From: an uncultured Clostridia bacterium
GTDB taxonomy: Bacteria > Bacillota > Clostridia > Christensenellales > Borkfalkiaceae
DNA: 64,000 nucleotides
Assembly: GCA_905235815.1 (NCBI GenBank)
Contig: CAJOMT010000001.1
Coordinates: 1-64,000, forward strand
Reading direction: 5' to 3'
Shown one piece after another: positions 1 to 9,207 of the stretch. The notes beneath the pieces were generated by a model. The model was not told the DNA's origin and ran no database searches. It saw nothing but the letters and a program-made list of their open reading frames with translations. The position numbers were made by a program, and so were the translations under genes. Numbering within the stretch: the first letter of the stretch is position 1; each line of letters starts with the position of its first letter.

Positions 1-621
1 GAAGTTGACGCCGCTTATGAGGCGCTTGAAAACGCTTTCAACGGCTTGGTAGAGTTCGGCGACAATACCGAACTTGTGGTGCTCATCGATGATTGTCAGG
101 TGTATGAAGAAGAAAATTACACTTCGGGCAGTTGGGCGGAATTTGCAGAGGCACTTGCCGATGCTCTCTCCGCAAGCGAACAAAAACTCGTTCAGGAAGA
201 ATACGACTCGGCGAGAGACGAGTTGTTATCGGCTGAAGAAGCTCTTGTATCTGTCGTCGAACTGAAAGCGGCTATCGCTTCTACCATAGACGAAGATGCG
301 TATACCGCCATCTCCGTACTCGTTTGGAAAGAGGCAAAGACCGAAGCACAACTTATTCTCGACAATCCTGACGCAACCGCCGAGGAAATAGCCGAGGCAG
401 TCGCAAAAATAGAGGCTGCAAAAGAGGCGCTCGTAGAGGTCGTTCCCGATGAAGGGGAAAGCGGTAGCGAGTCTGAAAGCGACTCCGAGTCTTATTCGGA
501 AGATAGCGAAAACAAACCTGCAGCTGCAGGCTGTATGAGCGCAATAGGCGGATTTGGTTACCTTGCAATTGCGGCAATATTCTCAACTTTGATATTTGTG
601 TTCAGAAGGAGAAGAGAATAA
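1..621 (+). CDS. C-terminal part of a FIVAR-type surface protein with a Gly-Cys/TM/Arg C-terminal anchor (5' end outside window)
   Basis: The reading frame is open from the first base, so the start lies upstream. What is visible is about 206 residues. It begins with alpha-helical, Glu/Ala-rich segments resembling FIVAR repeats, which occur as spacers or binding modules in Gram-positive surface proteins. An acidic Ser/Glu/Asp-rich linker follows (codons near 450-510). The protein ends with a Gly-Cys-Met-Ser motif, a hydrophobic stretch of about 20 residues and an Arg-Arg-Arg-Arg-Glu tail. That end matches the next gene's end in layout, so both probably use the same anchoring or sorting machinery. 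There is no LPXTG motif. The function of the missing N-terminal part is unknown; by analogy with its neighbour it could be an extracellular glycosidase or adhesin. Confidence 0.75.
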   Translation, partial: EVDAAYEALENAFNGLVEFGDNTELVVLIDDCQVYEEENYTSGSWAEFAEALADALSASEQKLVQEEYDSARDELLSAEEALVSVVELKAAIASTIDEDAYTAISVLVWKEAKTEAQLILDNPDATAEEIAEAVAKIEAAKEALVEVVPDEGESGSESESDSESYSEDSENKPAAAGCMSAIGGFGYLAIAAIFSTLIFVFRRRRE

Positions 622-725
622 CATAGCTGCGTAAATATATCGGCATTATCGTTGCCTCAGTTTTGTTTTTGCCTTTTCAACTATTGGATTACAGTAAAAG
701 TAGAAAATTATTTTGGAGAGTATAA

Positions 726-3700
726 ATGAAAAAATTTTTTAAGAAAAGTGTTGCAATTGCTGCTTTATCCGCATGTGTTTGTGCGTCTGCAATTGGATTT
801 ATTACTTTGCGAGATGCAGATAGTAAAATTGTACACGCAAAGGAGAATGATATCGTGGATGAGTTTTTAATTTCGAGTTGGCTGAATTATTATAGCACTG
901 ACGTAAAATCATATGAGGAACAGACTGAGGAATTGGCAAAATCCGGAATTAATTTTCAATGGCATACTGCATACGCCGCAGCCTGTCCTCCTGCAGGTAA
1001 CCTTGTCGTCCCTTCTTATGAAGAAATCGAAGAACTTTATTCCCGATACGGGATAAAATATCTTTATGATACTACAACAAAAAAATACGACGCGGCGTTG
1101 ATGGAAAAATTAGATAACTGCATCGGTTACTATATAAAAGACGAGCCTTCTGCCGCTCAATTTCAGATGACTAAAGAAAGCTATGACGATTATCTGAAAA
1201 AAGATCCGTCGAGGATGCCTTATGTAAATCTGTATCCGAATTATGCCGGCACGACGGCGCTCGGCGGCACCTTTTCCGATTATGTAAATAATTGGATTGA
1301 ACTTATCGGTTCGGAGAATATGGAATATCTCTATTACGATCATTATCCGTTTACTGCGACCGAAACGGTGCGTTCCACTTACTTTTCGGATATGGAAACG
1401 ATAAGGAAAGCGGCTTATGTAAACGGCAGAATAAAAACGGGCGGTTTTTCACAGACCGGCTGGTGGTCGGGAATGAGAAAACCAAACGAGGACGAATTGC
1501 GCTGGAATCTCAACACCTTTATTGCATACGGTTTCAAGAGCATTTCGCATTTCTGTTGGGTTGCGCCAAAGCAGGTGTCGCTACAAGACGGCGGCGAAGA
1601 TATGCGAGATCACATTATCGACCAGTATGGCAATAAAACCGAGATATACGACGCAATGGTGAACTATAACTGGCAGATTCGTCAACTCGGGCAGTTGCTT
1701 ATGGGTATAGACTGCGCTCACGCATATCACAGCGGGGCAAATACGCCGCAGGGTACGGAAGTTTTGCCCAAGAGTTTTTTCATTCAACCCGAAGATAAAA
1801 ATTCAGATTATATCATAAGCTTGTTCTATTCCAAAGACGACAGCGATAAGTATGTGATGATAATGAATAACTCTACGAGTCAAAAAAAGACGGGGAGTTT
1901 CACGATAGATCTCACTTGCGGCGTAAAATCGCTTACCGCATATTCAACTACTATCGATCCGAATAATCTTCCCGATCCCGAGAATTTGAAAAACACGTTA
2001 GGTGCGCTTCGTGAAGATACGATAGACGTATCGAGCGGCCGCATAGTCGGAGAATTTTTGCCGGGAGAGGTCAAGATATATAAAATAAACGGGGACAACG
2101 TCGTCATAAGCGAAGGCGTAACGACGCCGGAGATAGCGCTTAAAAGCGGTACTTATATAGGCGGTATAAAAGTCGCAGTTCGCTCCGCTCAACCCAATGT
2201 GAAAATGTATTACACTTTGGACGGAAGTTTCCCGCGTGTAGACGCAAACGGAAATCCGCTCGGCACGACTTCGCTTTACGAAGGTCCTATCGAAGTGGGT
2301 ACTAACGGCGAGTGGAAATATTACGGACTACGTGTTGCGGCAGTACTTAATGGCGAATATTCGCAACTTGCCGAAGCCGATTACTTTATATCGGACGGTA
2401 CCAGAAATGTAACTCTCGGCGCAGCGGTAGAGTTCTACGACAAACAATTTGAAAATCGTATTTCCGTAGATAACGAGAACAAGGAAAACGTGAGCGGAAG
2501 CGTCGTTACGGACGGGGCTCATGATCCGTATACTGAAGTGTTTACGAAAAAAGATGCCAACGGCAATAATACCATAAACGGTTGGGCGCTCGTCGATATA
2601 GGCGAAGTAACTACGGTAAACAAGATAATTACTTCGTTTTGGGGAGTTTGGGAGTTTGAAGACGTCATTATCCAGACTTCCGTAGACAAAAAAACGTGGA
2701 CTACCGTGTTCAATAACGATACCGACGGATCAATGTCGTCCGTCACGGGAGAAGTCGGCAAAGATGGTAAGTATGTTGATGAGATGTATTCCGGTCAAGT
2801 CTTTAATATAGAGCCGCGTAGCGTTCGCTATATAAGGGTGTATAACGTAGGCGTAGGCGGCGGCATATTATCCGGTAAAAGTATATGGCAAGAGATATCC
2901 GCTTTCAGTGAATTTGACGCTGGGGAACATGCCGAAATGCTGCTTACCGAAAATTCGGATATATCTTCGTGGAATAAACTCGGAAACTCCGATTGGACTT
3001 TACAAGGCGGCGTTTTATCCGTATCCGGAACGGGAGATTGGAACAGAGCGATTGTCTTTAACGAAAAGAAGTTTAAAAACTTTATCGTAGAAGGCACTTT
3101 TTCAATGACGGACGTAACGCCGGGACTTGTAGGCTTCGAACTCTATAAAACCACGCCTACGGGGCTACTTAACGGTAATAACGGTTATGTGGTATTCGTT
3201 CAGCACGACGGAAGAGTCGGCGCCTATGACGGCGTCAACGGCGGATCGTTTGAGTTTGGCGCAGCAAACGCATATGCGACCAATTTCACTCCTGACGAAT
3301 TTACTTTCCGAGTTACAAGCATAAACGATCTTATATGTATAACAATAAATGGCGAGCCTGCCTTTTCCGTGAGAAATCCGAGGGCAAATATGGATGCCGG
3401 ATATATAGCCATACACGCCGGAACCATAGGTATTTCAGTGCGAGACGTATGGGTAATGGGACTTGACGAAAGTAACAATATCTCTGCGATGAATTTCGAG
3501 GATTGCCTGTACGAGCAGACTGAAACGGTGGAAAGAGCGGTAAAAATCTATGAAGAAAAGAGCGTGGCAATTTCAGCGCTTCCGTCAGAAGTAACTTTTG
3601 TTACCGTTGGCAAAAAAGAAATTTCTGTACATGTATCAGATTGGGAATGCGACGACTACGTGAGAACGAGTGCGGGGTGGAATACCTTTACTGCCGTTAT

Positions 3701-4514
3701 AGACGAGAGTTCTTTAAACGGCGTCGCTAACATTTTCAACCTTACGGCTACCGCGAGGGTATGGGTTTCCGAGGGCTTTGACGGAACTACGTTGCAACGC
3801 TATATAAGCATAGTAGAATCTTTGGACCCCTACGATTTTACTCCCGAAAGTTGGAAGGAAGTCGAACAGAAATATCAAACTGCGTTGGAAATATTAAACG
3901 ATCCGTTTACTGTTCAGAATTCTGTAAACGTTGCGTCTTACCAACTGTATGACGCCATAAACGCTTTGGTTAACGTCAATCAGAATAAAGACGCTTTGAG
4001 TGAACTGATAAATTCTTGCACATACGAGAGGGCAAATTATACTTCGGTTTCATTTGAAAACTACGAGAGATATTTGCAGATTGCGAGAGAAGTCGAATCC
4101 GACAATCTTGCTACGCAGGCGGAAATAAACGAGGCGATGAAAAATCTGCGCAAGGCAGTTTTAAACTTGGTTCCCTTATACGATAAAACCATTTTGGCTG
4201 CCGAAGTGGCGAGGTTAAAGGCGATAGACGTTTCATTATATACCGCAGAGAGCGTTTCAAAACTTACGGCTGCTATCTCACAGGCTGAAAATGTCTTGGC
4301 GATGGATAGCGTTACGGTAGCCGTCGGAAAACTTGCCGAAGACGATCTTAAAGCGGCAGAAAACGGCTTAAAGCCCATAAATAGCGATTCTTCACAAGAT
4401 TCGTCCGCGAAAGACAATAAAAAGGGCTGCGGGGGTGCAGTCGGCGGAAATATTGCTTTAACTGTGATGGGAGCGGCTGCGATCATAGCATTAAAAAAAC
4501 GTAAAAAGGACTAA
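726..4514 (+). CDS. Secreted multidomain glycoside-hydrolase-like protein with CBMs, FIVAR repeats and Gly-Cys C-terminal anchor
   Basis: 1262 residues. A signal peptide (MKKFFKK plus hydrophobic core) probably ends near Ala38; an LSAC sequence at residues 14-17 also resembles a lipobox, but the hydrophobic run continues past it. Residues of about 45-330 look like a TIM-barrel glycosidase, with an IKDEPS motif (Glu140, candidate acid/base), YYDHYPF near 203-209 and an aromatic HFCW strand near 275. Then come a small beta domain, a chitobiase/hexosaminidase C-terminal-like module (about 465-555, MYYTLDGSFP), a discoidin F5/8-type module (about 560-735), a laminin-G/DUF1080-like sandwich (about 745-900) and FIVAR-like helices (about 1030-1230). 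The end is KKGCGG, a hydrophobic segment and KKRKKD. The start has a good site (TGGAGAG). The module set suggests action on amino-sugar-containing polymers; the substrate is inferred only from the downstream murQ-murK genes. Confidence 0.72.
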   Translation: MKKFFKKSVAIAALSACVCASAIGFITLRDADSKIVHAKENDIVDEFLISSWLNYYSTDVKSYEEQTEELAKSGINFQWHTAYAAACPPAGNLVVPSYEEIEELYSRYGIKYLYDTTTKKYDAALMEKLDNCIGYYIKDEPSAAQFQMTKESYDDYLKKDPSRMPYVNLYPNYAGTTALGGTFSDYVNNWIELIGSENMEYLYYDHYPFTATETVRSTYFSDMETIRKAAYVNGRIKTGGFSQTGWWSGMRKPNEDELRWNLNTFIAYGFKSISHFCWVAPKQVSLQDGGEDMRDHIIDQYGNKTEIYDAMVNYNWQIRQLGQLLMGIDCAHAYHSGANTPQGTEVLPKSFFIQPEDKNSDYIISLFYSKDDSDKYVMIMNNSTSQKKTGSFTIDLTCGVKSLTAYSTTIDPNNLPDPENLKNTLGALREDTIDVSSGRIVGEFLPGEVKIYKINGDNVVISEGVTTPEIALKSGTYIGGIKVAVRSAQPNVKMYYTLDGSFPRVDANGNPLGTTSLYEGPIEVGTNGEWKYYGLRVAAVLNGEYSQLAEADYFISDGTRNVTLGAAVEFYDKQFENRISVDNENKENVSGSVVTDGAHDPYTEVFTKKDANGNNTINGWALVDIGEVTTVNKIITSFWGVWEFEDVIIQTSVDKKTWTTVFNNDTDGSMSSVTGEVGKDGKYVDEMYSGQVFNIEPRSVRYIRVYNVGVGGGILSGKSIWQEISAFSEFDAGEHAEMLLTENSDISSWNKLGNSDWTLQGGVLSVSGTGDWNRAIVFNEKKFKNFIVEGTFSMTDVTPGLVGFELYKTTPTGLLNGNNGYVVFVQHDGRVGAYDGVNGGSFEFGAANAYATNFTPDEFTFRVTSINDLICITINGEPAFSVRNPRANMDAGYIAIHAGTIGISVRDVWVMGLDESNNISAMNFEDCLYEQTETVERAVKIYEEKSVAISALPSEVTFVTVGKKEISVHVSDWECDDYVRTSAGWNTFTAVIDESSLNGVANIFNLTATARVWVSEGFDGTTLQRYISIVESLDPYDFTPESWKEVEQKYQTALEILNDPFTVQNSVNVASYQLYDAINALVNVNQNKDALSELINSCTYERANYTSVSFENYERYLQIAREVESDNLATQAEINEAMKNLRKAVLNLVPLYDKTILAAEVARLKAIDVSLYTAESVSKLTAAISQAENVLAMDSVTVAVGKLAEDDLKAAENGLKPINSDSSQDSSAKDNKKGCGGAVGGNIALTVMGAAAIIALKKRKKD

Positions 4515-4528
4515 AAATAATTTTTAAT

Positions 4529-4577
4529 TACAAAAATGCGTAGTGAAAAATTTAGTATTCAACTACGCATTTTTGTA
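4529..4577 (+). terminator. Inverted repeat between the secreted glycosidase and the GH-murQ-murK operon
   Basis: A perfect 16-bp inverted repeat (TACAAAAATGCGTAGT and its complement) encloses a 17-base loop and ends in a T-rich run. It lies 14 bases after the stop of the secreted protein and 20 bases before the next start, so it probably separates two transcription units or tunes readthrough. Confidence 0.55.
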
Positions 4578-4597
4578 AAAATCAAGGAATAGTAAAA

Positions 4598-6964
4598 ATG
4601 AAAGCGTCTGTTCAATTTAAAAACGGTAGCACCGTAATTAACGTCAACGGTAAATCATTAACTCCTATGGCGTTTACGCCCCACGCTTTTACAAGAGATC
4701 GTGAGTATTTACGTCAATTGGGAGAGGCAGGCATAGAAGTGTTTTTCTTGATCTGTGATTTGCCATGGTTAAACAGTCACGCCATTGAGCAACTCGAAGA
4801 AGACACAAAAATTTTAGTAGAATCCGTGCCCGAAGCAAAAATCTTTTTGCGTTTGGGTATGCATCCACCCGCTTCTTGGGTAGACGAACATCCGGACGAG
4901 CGCATGCAATACAATGACGGCGAGTGTATCGAATGTGACGTCGTCACCGAAAGTTATCAAGGCCGTTACAGCGGAATGTATGCATTATATTCCGATTTGT
5001 GGCGTAAAGACGCAGGCGAAGAACTTTTAAAATTTATGGAATACCTGCAAAAGTCGCCTTACGTGGAACATTATATAGGAATTTTCTTTGCCGGTGGAAA
5101 CACGTCCGAATGGTATCCTGCCACGAAGTTGACTATTCCCGCAGGGGAGTATGCAGGATACAATATGGACGCGGCTGTGGCTGCTGGGATTTTGCCCGAT
5201 TTAAAAGCCCGTGGGGAACGTTACGCGTATAATGCGCGTTCTGCCACGCAAATAGAACACGAGAATTATATTGGCGATACAAGTCCGGCTTTCGCAAGAG
5301 AATTTTCAAGGTATTTAACTGAAAAATATGGTACCGAACAAAATTTAAAGAAGCGCTGGAAAGATGATGACGCTTGTTTGTCGGAGCCGAAAATACCGGG
5401 TTTAAGCGAACGCTTTTTTACCACAATGGACGGGCAAGTGTTGACGAATATGGTTCTCGGCTTGCCTGCGCCGCAAAACGGCGACACAAACGTCGGTATG
5501 TTTTTAAATACTGATGAGTATCAAAACGTATCCGATTTTTATCGCGCTTTCCACTTGGGGGCTGCAAACTCTATAATTTATTTCGGGGAATTGTTAAAAA
5601 AGCATTATCCCCAGTACTTGACGGGCTCATTTTACGGGTATTTCGGTTCGTTGGATTATTTCAATATGCCGATGTGCGCCGGCGGACGGAAAATTCTGGA
5701 TTCCGGTGCGATAGATATTCTGGCTTGTCCAAACAATTATTTAGACAGACAGCCCGGCGGATATGCTTGTCAACGTGTTATGCAGGACTCTTTCCGTATA
5801 AGGGGACGTATGTTTTTCTCGGAAGACGATACGAGAACGCATTTAGACGGTACGCTATATCGTAATTCTATGCAAATGTTTGATAAGCAGGACTCTATCA
5901 ATGCTATGAAACGAGATTTCGGCAGGGATATTTGCGAAGATATTTACGGCTGGTGGTTTGATCAGGTAGAAGCGGGGCGGTATAAGGACGAGGCTTTGTA
6001 TGCGCTTATAAAACGTCAGCAAGCGATTGCTAAGGCGGCTTTTTCGGTTTCGAGAGTAAAGCATAATGAAATAGCTGTTTTATACGATGAAGAATCGGTG
6101 CATTGTGTGCCGCAGGACGTGAGTTTCCGTATCAACGAACTGTATAGAACGTTGGAATTGCCTCGTATCGGCGCACCCGTTGATTATTATTATCAAAAAG
6201 ACCTTGAACTTGCGGCAATGCCGAATTATAAACTGTATATCTTTATGAATTGTTTTTCGCTAAGTAACTCTGATCGTAAGGCAATTTATAAAAAAATCAA
6301 ACAAAGCGGAGCCACGGCATTGTTCTTGTATGCGCAAGGGTTTATCAATCCGGATAAAGATAAAAAATTGGACGTCGGAAATATCGAAGAATTAACCGGA
6401 ATAAAGATGACTCAGAAAAATGAGGCTGTTTTAACAAGTTTCCGCTTAAATTCCGACTATGCCGAGATTATCGGTTGCGACGATAGAAAACTGTACGGAA
6501 ATATTGATAGAATGCCAATGAACGGTTGCGGTTTGATTTATGCGGCGCAGCAACCTTACGCATATCCGTTCTTTCTTCCTGTCGACAATGATGCGGACGT
6601 ATTGGCTCGATTTGCGCAAAATGGCGAGCCGGCCCTTGTAATGAAGAATATTGACGGATTCACATCGATATTTTCAGGTACTTATTGGTTGTCGAGCGAT
6701 ATCGTTCGAGCGATAGCAAAGGAGGCGGGTTGCCATATTTATCAATCGCAAGGAGATTACATTTTTGCGAACGAGTCGTTTGTGACCATTCATGCGAAAG
6801 AACACGGCACAAAGACAATCGAATTCAAACAGCCCTGTTCGCCTTTTGAAGTGTACGAGGGCAAATTGTACGGCGAAAACGTAAAACATATAAGTTTTGA
6901 TATGAAAATAGGGGAAACGAAGATGTTTGCAATTTCTGACGCAGTTAAGGAGAAATTACAATGA
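4598..6964 (+). CDS. Cytoplasmic GH42/GH-A-like glycoside hydrolase in an operon with murQ-murK
   Basis: 788 residues with no signal peptide, so probably cytoplasmic. The N-terminal half reads as a clan GH-A TIM barrel: an FFLICDLPW strand near 50, GGNTSEW with Glu171 as candidate acid/base, and FFSEDDTRT with Glu409 as candidate nucleophile. Residues of about 500-690 resemble the Rossmann-like trimerisation domain of GH42 beta-galactosidases, and the last 70 residues form a small beta domain. The start has AAGGA 9 bases upstream. The stop codon overlaps the murQ start (ATGA), which indicates translational coupling. That context suggests it cleaves a MurNAc- or GlcNAc-containing glycoside taken up by the cell; beta-galactosidase activity remains possible. 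Fold assignment is fairly secure, substrate is inference. Confidence 0.68.
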   Translation: MKASVQFKNGSTVINVNGKSLTPMAFTPHAFTRDREYLRQLGEAGIEVFFLICDLPWLNSHAIEQLEEDTKILVESVPEAKIFLRLGMHPPASWVDEHPDERMQYNDGECIECDVVTESYQGRYSGMYALYSDLWRKDAGEELLKFMEYLQKSPYVEHYIGIFFAGGNTSEWYPATKLTIPAGEYAGYNMDAAVAAGILPDLKARGERYAYNARSATQIEHENYIGDTSPAFAREFSRYLTEKYGTEQNLKKRWKDDDACLSEPKIPGLSERFFTTMDGQVLTNMVLGLPAPQNGDTNVGMFLNTDEYQNVSDFYRAFHLGAANSIIYFGELLKKHYPQYLTGSFYGYFGSLDYFNMPMCAGGRKILDSGAIDILACPNNYLDRQPGGYACQRVMQDSFRIRGRMFFSEDDTRTHLDGTLYRNSMQMFDKQDSINAMKRDFGRDICEDIYGWWFDQVEAGRYKDEALYALIKRQQAIAKAAFSVSRVKHNEIAVLYDEESVHCVPQDVSFRINELYRTLELPRIGAPVDYYYQKDLELAAMPNYKLYIFMNCFSLSNSDRKAIYKKIKQSGATALFLYAQGFINPDKDKKLDVGNIEELTGIKMTQKNEAVLTSFRLNSDYAEIIGCDDRKLYGNIDRMPMNGCGLIYAAQQPYAYPFFLPVDNDADVLARFAQNGEPALVMKNIDGFTSIFSGTYWLSSDIVRAIAKEAGCHIYQSQGDYIFANESFVTIHAKEHGTKTIEFKQPCSPFEVYEGKLYGENVKHISFDMKIGETKMFAISDAVKEKLQ

Positions 6965-7860
6965 CGCAACGTATGACAGAACAAAATAATCGTCGCTCTG
7001 AAAATTTTTCGGAAAAATCGACGCTTGAAATGTTACAAATTATAAATGAAGAAGATAAAACTATTGCTTTAGCGGTCGAGAAGTCTCTTCCTGCGATTGC
7101 GAAAGCTGCCGATTTGGCGGTGACAAATCTTCGCAAGGGCGGTAGAATGTTTTACGTCGGAGCAGGCACGAGCGGCCGTTTGGGTATTGTAGACGCAGGC
7201 GAGTTGCCTTGTACCTTTGGCGTAGAACATGATACGGTGCAGGCAATTATTGCGGGAGGTCCGACAGCAGTATACGACGCCGCAATGGGAGACGAGGACG
7301 ATAAAGAATGCGGCGAGTCTGAAATGACTCAAAGAAACGTCGGAAGCTCAGACGTTATTGTAGGTATTACCGCAAGCGGCCGTACGCCTTACGTATTGGG
7401 CGCAATAGAAGCGGGGAAAAGACTTGGCGCGGTCACTATCGGAATCTGCAATAATTCAGACAGTCCGCTCGCGAAGGCAGCAGACGTCGCAATCGTTGCC
7501 GATACAGGACCTGAGGTTATCGAGGGTTCTACTCGTATGAAAGCCGGCACTTCTCAAAAGATGATTTTAAATATGCTGTCAACCGTCATTATGTCGCAAC
7601 TCGGCTATGTATATAAAAATTATATGGTAAGAATGGTACCTAATAATGAAAAATTATATGCAAGAGCCATACACATAACTTCAAAATGTACGGGAGAAGA
7701 TGAAAGCACTTGCGAAAAAGTGCTTAAAGAGAGTGGTTGGAAAATCGACGAGGCAATCGTAATGCTTGCGTGCGGAGTGGATAATCAGAACGCAAGTCGC
7801 TTGTTAGAGGAAAATCAACACGTAGTCGGCAAGGTATTAAAAGTTAACGGTGAAAAATAA
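6961..7860 (+). CDS. murQ: N-acetylmuramic acid 6-phosphate etherase
   Basis: 299 residues, the normal size for MurQ. The enzyme removes D-lactate from MurNAc-6-phosphate to give GlcNAc-6-phosphate, linking cell-wall sugar recycling to NagA/NagB. The SIS-domain signature is clear: VGAGTSGRLG near 66-75, DAGELP near 78-83 (Glu81 matches the family's catalytic Glu), and EGSTRMKAGTSQK near 200. The C-terminal 60 residues form the small helical domain seen in the family. It overlaps the preceding glycosidase gene by 4 bases and the following kinase by 1 base. No murP-type PTS transporter is present in the window, so MurNAc is probably phosphorylated by the adjacent kinase rather than during uptake. 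Confidence 0.93.
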   Translation: MTQRMTEQNNRRSENFSEKSTLEMLQIINEEDKTIALAVEKSLPAIAKAADLAVTNLRKGGRMFYVGAGTSGRLGIVDAGELPCTFGVEHDTVQAIIAGGPTAVYDAAMGDEDDKECGESEMTQRNVGSSDVIVGITASGRTPYVLGAIEAGKRLGAVTIGICNNSDSPLAKAADVAIVADTGPEVIEGSTRMKAGTSQKMILNMLSTVIMSQLGYVYKNYMVRMVPNNEKLYARAIHITSKCTGEDESTCEKVLKESGWKIDEAIVMLACGVDNQNASRLLEENQHVVGKVLKVNGEK

Positions 7861-8783
7861 TGATAAACTACGTAATCGGCATTGACGGCGGAGGCACTAA
7901 GGCGCATTTATGCGCGGCAGATCTCGACGGAAATTTATTATACGAAAGTTTCGGTGGGGGGACGAATTTATGTTCTTCCACGCAGGCACAGGTAAGAGAG
8001 GTTTTGTCTAACTTGATTGAATCGTGCAAACAAACGTTAGGCGGCGTTGCGCCTTTGGGTATTTGTATCGGTTCGGGCGGAATTGTAAATCAGGATTCCA
8101 TAGACCAAATGAAGGAAATCCTTTTAGAGGTCGGCGGTACGGAAAACGTTTTCGTGTTCCACGACGCATTTATAGCGTTAAAGGCGCATTTAGGCTCAGA
8201 TGCGGGGATCTCTATAACGGCAGGTACGGGAACTATTTGTCTTGCGCAAAATAGTAATGGAAGAACGATGAGAATTTCCGGATGGGGGCATCTCTTTTCC
8301 GACGAGGGCAGCGCTTATTACATTGCAAAAAAAGCGCTTGAAAAAATTTGCCAGGCGCACGATAAGAGAATTGCCGAGACTCGCTTAACAGCCGCTTTAA
8401 TACAAAAGGTCGGTGCGAGCGATTTCGATGATTTGATTGCAAAAATTTATATGGACTATCACGAAAAAGGACGATTTGCGTCGTTGGCGCGCGTGGTAGA
8501 CGAAGTTGCAAAAACAAACGATGTCGCCGCATGCGCAGTTTTGGAGGATTCGGCTGAACAGTTGTTTGATATTTGCCGTTTTGCGGCGGATAATCTATTT
8601 GAAAAGTCAGAGCGGTTCCGCATTGTTAAAAACGGCAGCGTATTAACGCAAAATGCTTTTGTAAGTCAGCATTTCGAAAGACTTATGAAGCAAGTTTACC
8701 CGAACTGTTCTTTAGAGGTTTGCGACAGAAAGGCCGTTTGGGGAGCGGTATATCATGCAATTAGTGCAGTAGGTGGCAAATAG
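7860..8783 (+). CDS. murK: BadF/BadG-type N-acetylmuramate/N-acetylglucosamine kinase
   Basis: 307 residues of the BadF/BadG/BcrA/BcrD ATPase fold. The first phosphate motif is IGIDGGGTKAH (residues 6-16), the second is TAGTGT near 120, and a GWGHLFSDEGS segment near 141-151 is typical of GlcNAc kinases of this family. The start overlaps the murQ stop (TAATG). In Clostridium acetobutylicum a kinase next to murQ phosphorylates both MurNAc and GlcNAc, so the same role fits here: it would make MurNAc-6-P for MurQ and GlcNAc-6-P for NagA. Kinase family is clear; preference between the two sugars cannot be read from the sequence. This is the last gene of the operon. Confidence 0.85.
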   Translation: MINYVIGIDGGGTKAHLCAADLDGNLLYESFGGGTNLCSSTQAQVREVLSNLIESCKQTLGGVAPLGICIGSGGIVNQDSIDQMKEILLEVGGTENVFVFHDAFIALKAHLGSDAGISITAGTGTICLAQNSNGRTMRISGWGHLFSDEGSAYYIAKKALEKICQAHDKRIAETRLTAALIQKVGASDFDDLIAKIYMDYHEKGRFASLARVVDEVAKTNDVAACAVLEDSAEQLFDICRFAADNLFEKSERFRIVKNGSVLTQNAFVSQHFERLMKQVYPNCSLEVCDRKAVWGAVYHAISAVGGK

Positions 8784-8922
8784 CGTTTTTATTAATGATT
8801 TGATTTATAAAGACGCCAAAAAATTCAAAAATGGAGATAAAGGGATTTTGCCGAGATACCTCGGCAAGATACTTTTGCTAACGCAAAAGATATACGAACG
8901 ACAAGCGTAACTAGTGCAAAGT

Positions 8923-8984
8923 TTTATCTCCACCATAACAAAAAAGGACGCTTTGGCGTCCTTTTTTGTTATGGTGGAGATAAA
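8923..8984. repeat. Perfect 29-bp inverted repeat with 4-base loop, tRNA 3' ends at both outer edges
   Basis: The arms are 8923-8951 and 8956-8984 with loop TTTG. The outer part of each arm is the tRNA-Ala 3' end including CCA (TTTATCTCCACCA or its complement). The inner part, GGACGC/GCGTCC with A/T runs, is a bidirectional rho-independent terminator. It looks like two head-to-head tRNA 3' ends sharing one terminator, with both tRNA bodies lost. Confidence 0.85.
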
Positions 8985-9207
8985 GGGACTCGCTCCGCTC
9001 GGCTTATACAATATGCTCATATTAACCGCTTGTCCTTCGCTTTCGCTCGGACATATTGCGGTTGTTTATGTTTCCGTTGCCTCGCTATCACGCCTGTGCA
9101 GCAAACGACCGTTTCATCGGTCGTTTGGTCGCAAAGTTCTATACCGGAAAAGAATACCCGTTTACTTTGCGACTTCCTGCCCGTTCGAGTCCCTTTTTGG
9201 GCATAAA

